From contig OY754465.1 of assembly GCA_963575645.1 (NCBI GenBank), positions 36,033,501 through 36,097,500 on the forward strand: a stretch of 64,000 bases of DNA, given 5' to 3'. The position numbers and the translations under genes were made by a program. Within the stretch, counting starts at the first letter, position 1; every line of letters starts with the position of its first letter. The DNA is from Xanthostigma xanthostigma (taxonomy: Eukaryota > Arthropoda > Insecta > Raphidioptera > Raphidiidae). The notes under the pieces were generated by a model. That model had not been told where the DNA came from. It saw nothing but the letters and a program-made list of their open reading frames with translations, and did not search any database. This document shows positions 61,101-64,000 of the stretch, piece after piece.

Positions 61101-63385
61101 ATCATAATAAATATTTCAAAAAGTTTCATATTGTCAAACAATTTTTAAGATAAATCCGTTCAAACGTAGTAAAACTTACACAAAATGTGATCATTTAGCG
61201 TGGCATTGAGTTGTTCCGGCGAGAGATATTTGGTAAGCGCTCCAAGACATCCAGCTGCAGCACTACGGCTGATATCCTCCTGATGACTCAAAAGTCCTAT
61301 CAAAGTGGCCAAAACTTGTTTGCGCAACGTTTCAGACATTTTGTCTCCAGCCGCCGTAATCACACCGCGCAAAGCCTGTATGAGAAAAAAAAAAACTAAT
61401 AACGCACGTTCTAATAGAAAATCGGCTGCTTTATGATGTCACTAACCTGCAGCATAGTTTCTCGAACCGCCGAATCTTCTGCGTTTTTAACGCCTGAATG
61501 CAAATCTGCAAACAGAGGATCGCATCTAGCGTGAATCGTTATCAGTTGACTAAGAGCCAGGGCGGCGCGAAGGCGGACCTGTCTTGTAGGATCGTGCAAT
61601 GCTTTTAAGAAAGTAGTCTGTAATTGCGGCAAGAACTGTTTCAACATAACGCCAACCTACAAACCAAGTTCAGAGAATACAGTTATCTCTTTTAGCATAC
61701 CATCACTTGAATCGTGTTTCTACTATTAGCTGCCAAGAACCCCAACTTCTAAACCAGAAGAAATACAGACGTTTGCCTGCGCTCAGTTGAATCAGAGTGT
61801 CTTTTTATACAAGCATACTGTTTGAAAAAAATCTGAGATTTAGAACTGGCAGCTGTGCATACTTTATAGTAATTTAGCTGATCAAGTTGTGCCTACTCTA
61901 TAGTACTTTTATATTCAAAGATCTACTCTTACCAACCATCGCCATCAAAACATTTGGCCGACACATTGTTTTTAAAACTCGTGCGCGTAATACTTAACTA
62001 ATTTGCAAATAAAACAAAAGTGGCTGACATCTGGTGTTCGACTCGGAAATCACCCTATGTAGGGCGTACAAAGAAAGCGCAAAATGGCTGCTCTCGTAAT
62101 GTCATCCTCTACTCTACCGTAATAAACAAAACGAGTATTTTCATCAGCTCTGGATGTGATGCCCTTTCGAGTTTTCTCCATCCAACAAAAAACAATAATC
62201 TAGTGCTGTTTACATGAGGGGAATTCCCTTTATAACTGCAGCAGCCAGTTCAGTGATGCCATCTTCTGGCCTCTGCCACTACCTCATTACTATCAAATAA
62301 CAAGAGAATTGGGTGATTCGTTTTCTGTGTGCTCTTTTATTATGAAATAGGATGAATTGACTTGTTATGAGTTGCAAAAAACAATATGACAAACCTTACG
62401 TAAAACAGAATAAAAATCAGTTTAATTCATGTGGATTACAAAATCAGAATGGTTACCTGAGTTTTTGTTTAAATGGTATAGAAATTGACTAATAAAACAA
62501 AATATGGAATGTTCAATTATGTCCTATAAAAATTTACTAAAAAATTTCCGTTTTGAAATTGAAAATTTTCCGGAAAAACATAGTGGAGAATTTTCCGGAA
62601 AAACAGTGGAAATTTTTCCCCACATTACTAACAGTAGATAATATTTATTAATGGTAAAAAAAAATCAGCAAACGATGTTCAGTTCCCGGTTGCTATGAAA
62701 GTTAAGGAAAAAAGTGTAGCCTTCTTGTAATATGAGCGATTAGACCCCACACAGACGTTCCAATGCTGACGTCTACTTTCGCTTTCAACTGCGCATTTCA
62801 ATAAACGTTTCAAGATCGAACTTCTCAAAGCTGTACTAACCTTATTCAACAGAATAGCGAGAGTCTCTAAAACGGCAGCTTTCACTTGCCAACTGAATCG
62901 GTCACCGAGAATACGGATCAGAGGTCCGGTGATTGTAACGACAGAAGGCTGAAGCGCCGGAGCACTGGTTACACTGATTACTTCGCCCAAACCCTGTGCC
63001 GCCGCCTCCTTCTCATCTCCGTCTCCGTTCAAAATAGCCTCGCGGAATATCGGTAAAATCGGAGTTATACCCTTCGGTAAACAGAAGCCAGGCAAAACGC
63101 CCGATCCTTTCAAATCGCTTGCGGCAAATCTAACTGCTTGTCTAACATCGGCAACATACATGGCTTGTTGTTTTGGATCAATTGTCTTTAAAGGAAATAA
63201 ATACATTAGCGTTTGATTGTTTCATCAATAATACAAACAAATTATTCAAATAATTATTTATTTTAAGAGTTCTATTCAGACGTTAATCAAAAATTTGACA
63301 AACAAATTATATTTCTAGGTAGAAATATATATATAAAAAAAAAACTAGGTTTGAAACATTAACCCTGTAGTATAGTTACGTTGAA

Positions 63386-63425
<40 letters not shown>

Positions 63426-64000
63426 AAGTACAAAAGTACAAACATGATTTTTTAACATAATAAAAATTATTATAGCCATTTTTCCTTGGCGCTCGCGATA
63501 TAGGTATAATATATTCAGAGTATGTCTTTAGTGACTTTGGTGATTTTATCTTATTTATCAATCGCGTATAAACAAACTAGCGCAATAAAAACACGCGTTG
63601 TGGAAGAATAGATTATATTATTTAGAGCTTGTCATTCGTGATTTTATTATATTTATCGATCGCATATAAAAACAAACGCATGTAATAAAAGAATCGTTTG
63701 TATTAATTAGCATCAATACTCACTTTGGTGACTGCGTTGAGAGCTTCCCAGGCCATCAACAACACGTCTCTATCGTCATCGATACACAAATATATCAATC
63801 CCCTGAGCAGTTGCGGTATGTGCGATGAGAAGTCAGCTTTGGAAGAGCCGCAGAAAGCGCACAGCAGCGCGGCCGCAGATCTCCTTCTCAGCGGACAATC
63901 GGCCCTCGTATGTTCCAATAACTGATCGATAATTGTTCTGGTACCGGTATCGTCTGTTACTGAAAGGACGACCGTCTGACAATACTCCAGTTGTTGGGCT
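58064..64000 (-). CDS. GCN1: GCN1, HEAT-repeat activator of GCN2 (C-terminal part, seven exons)
   Basis: Exons, in transcript order: 64000-63724 (continues off the window), 63185-62841, 61656-61447, 61375-61180, 60282-60029, 59536-59315, 58192-58064. Phases agree and give the last 543 of about 2650 residues. Diagnostic runs are QLEYCQTVVLSV, SVVTITGPLIRILGDRFSWQ, LKQFLPQLQTTFLKALHDPT, MLQALRGVI and the C-terminus EEELDDTLIA, close to the vertebrate DDTILT ending. GCN1 binds stalled or collided ribosomes and, with GCN20, hands uncharged-tRNA signals to the kinase GCN2; the GCN2-binding RWD-binding region of the family lies in this C-terminal part. The HEAT helices are visible as repeated ALxxLI / LLxxL patterns. 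Introns hold a MITE near 59046 and repeat B near 60302. The gene is convergent with Prp19. Confidence 0.97.
58193..59314 (-). other. Last GCN1 intron
   Basis: 1122 nt. It holds a MITE at 59046-59293; the rest is AT-rich with nothing recognised. Confidence 0.8.
59046..59293. mobile_element. MITE beside a GCN1 splice donor
   Basis: GAAGGGTACACGGGAAGAAG GCGGTTTGTCA and its inverted partner at 59264-59293 bound 248 bp, with ATTT on both sides as a possible target duplication. It is non-coding. Its right end is 20 bp from the exon at 59315-59536. Confidence 0.8.
59315..59536 (-). CDS. GCN1: GCN1 penultimate coding exon
   Basis: 222 nt, phase 0 at both ends: TMNHNSNDVKQLLARVATHL, AKLVPPEKMAPELLRLLLPT, LVNGTKEKNGYVKANSEIAL and a run ending LRQGDDTHQ. 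Acceptor TTTGTAG, donor GTATGT. Confidence 0.95.
59537..60028 (-). other. GCN1 intron
   Basis: 492 nt, AT-rich, nothing recognised. Its donor at the 60028 end is the weaker GTCAGT. Confidence 0.7.
60029..60282 (-). CDS. GCN1: GCN1 coding exon
   Basis: 254 nt. It completes Cys then encodes EDPAAIWQLRHGRSTALTIA to KPLPHQLLVPFVR. RHGRS-ALSIA and VRGCGYLLKH match the family. Acceptor ATGTACAG, donor GTCAGT. Confidence 0.93.
60302..60845 (+). repeat. Repeat family B, copy 5, with 99-bp tandem duplication
   Basis: It begins within the family at AATCTACAGAACAAGAGAAC and ends GTTGGAATGGTAAAA. The piece from ATCATGTATACAGACAAACA is present twice (60591-60689 and 60690-60788) with few differences. 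The left end is about 20 bp from the GCN1 acceptor at 60283. Confidence 0.85.
61180..61375 (-). CDS. GCN1: GCN1 coding exon
   Basis: 196 nt: ALRGVITAAGDKMSETLRKQ, VLATLIGLLSHQEDISRSAA, AGCLGALTKYLSPEQLNATL, NDHIL plus T. Acceptor CATACAG, donor GTAAGT. Confidence 0.96.
61447..61656 (-). CDS. GCN1: GCN1 coding exon
   Basis: 210 nt, phase 0: VGVMLKQFLPQLQTTFLKAL, HDPTRQVRLRAALALSQLIT and a run ending AVRETMLQ. Acceptor TTTGTAG, donor GTTAGT. Confidence 0.96.
61657..62840 (-). other. GCN1 intron
   Basis: 1184 nt. Two ATTTTCCGGAAAAAC phrases lie at about 62564 and 62590. Otherwise nothing is recognised. Confidence 0.75.
62841..63185 (-). CDS. GCN1: GCN1 coding exon
   Basis: 345 nt, phase 0: TIDPKQQAMYVADVRQAVRF, GVLPGFCLPKGITPILPIFR, EAAAQGLGEVISVTSAPALQ, PSVVTITGPLIRILGDRFSW and a run ending LETLAILLNK. 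Acceptor CTTTAAAG, donor GTTAGT. Confidence 0.97.
63186..63723 (-). other. GCN1 intron with a long A-run
   Basis: 538 nt. It contains an uninterrupted run of more than 30 A at about 63391-63424, a T-run in the transcript. Nothing else is recognised. Confidence 0.85.
63724..64000 (-). CDS. GCN1: GCN1 coding exon (runs off the window)
   Basis: 277 nt visible: AQQLEYCQTVVLSVTDDTGT, RTIIDQLLEHTRADCPLRRR and a run ending AWEALNAVTK, with donor GTGAGT. The start of this exon and upstream exons lie beyond base 64000. Confidence 0.96.

Noticed and set aside
1-64000. LTR retrotransposons, retrovirus-like elements or Polintons
   Set aside because: No paired direct long repeats, no gag, pol, env or capsid-like frames were seen; the long repeats here are inverted, not direct.

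Overview
This is an AT-rich animal nuclear window, almost certainly from an insect (order not fixed). All host genes are eukaryotic, split by GT-AG introns, and their proteins match insect orthologues. Introns and spacers are packed with DNA transposons, MITEs, foldback palindromes and decayed RTE-like tails, many ending in phrases typical of insect repeats.

Three conserved host genes were assembled exon by exon. (1) Ttd14 (TRPL translocation defect 14, a P-loop nucleotide-binding protein) lies on the minus strand. Its start codon is at 49304; six coding exons run down to 1446 and the rest lies off the left edge. Intron 4 alone is about 34.5 kb and holds most of the mobile DNA. (2) Prp19/PRPF19 (U-box plus WD40 spliceosomal ubiquitin ligase) lies on the plus strand as seven coding exons at 52665-56726, encoding 504 residues, complete. 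(3) The C-terminal 543 residues of GCN1 (HEAT-repeat activator of the GCN2 kinase) lie on the minus strand as seven exons from the right edge to a stop at 58064. Ttd14 and Prp19 diverge; Prp19 and GCN1 converge.

The main mobile DNA inside Ttd14 intron 4 is nested. A hAT element (4434-9034, perfect 8-bp target duplication) carries an apparently complete two-gene PIF/Harbinger element (5050-8064, TAA duplication). Its transposase and antisense MADF-BESS gene both have open, splice-consistent reading frames. At 10930-13416 lies a Tc1-like element with an intact DD34E transposase and two transposase-site repeats per end; its left end is interrupted by a non-autonomous hAT (10941-11772, perfect 8-bp duplication). 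Beyond these are at least ten foldback structures, several MITEs with recognisable target duplications, and interspersed families here called A (TTGGTTGTC...CACGTC), B, C, D, E and F.

The Prp19 introns hold a Harbinger-type MITE that still carries part of a MADF exon and a GC-rich palindromic MITE. The GCN1 introns hold a MITE 20 bp from a splice donor and a family B copy about 20 bp from a splice acceptor. One 171-codon minus-strand frame (57503-58018) between Prp19 and the GCN1 stop is unexplained. No LTR element, retrovirus-like element or CRISPR array was seen. The only tRNA-like sequence is a degenerate tRNA-Lys relic inside a repeat.

The host genes do not form a pathway: they act in phototransduction/membrane traffic (Ttd14), splicing and ubiquitylation (Prp19), and amino-acid starvation signalling (GCN1).
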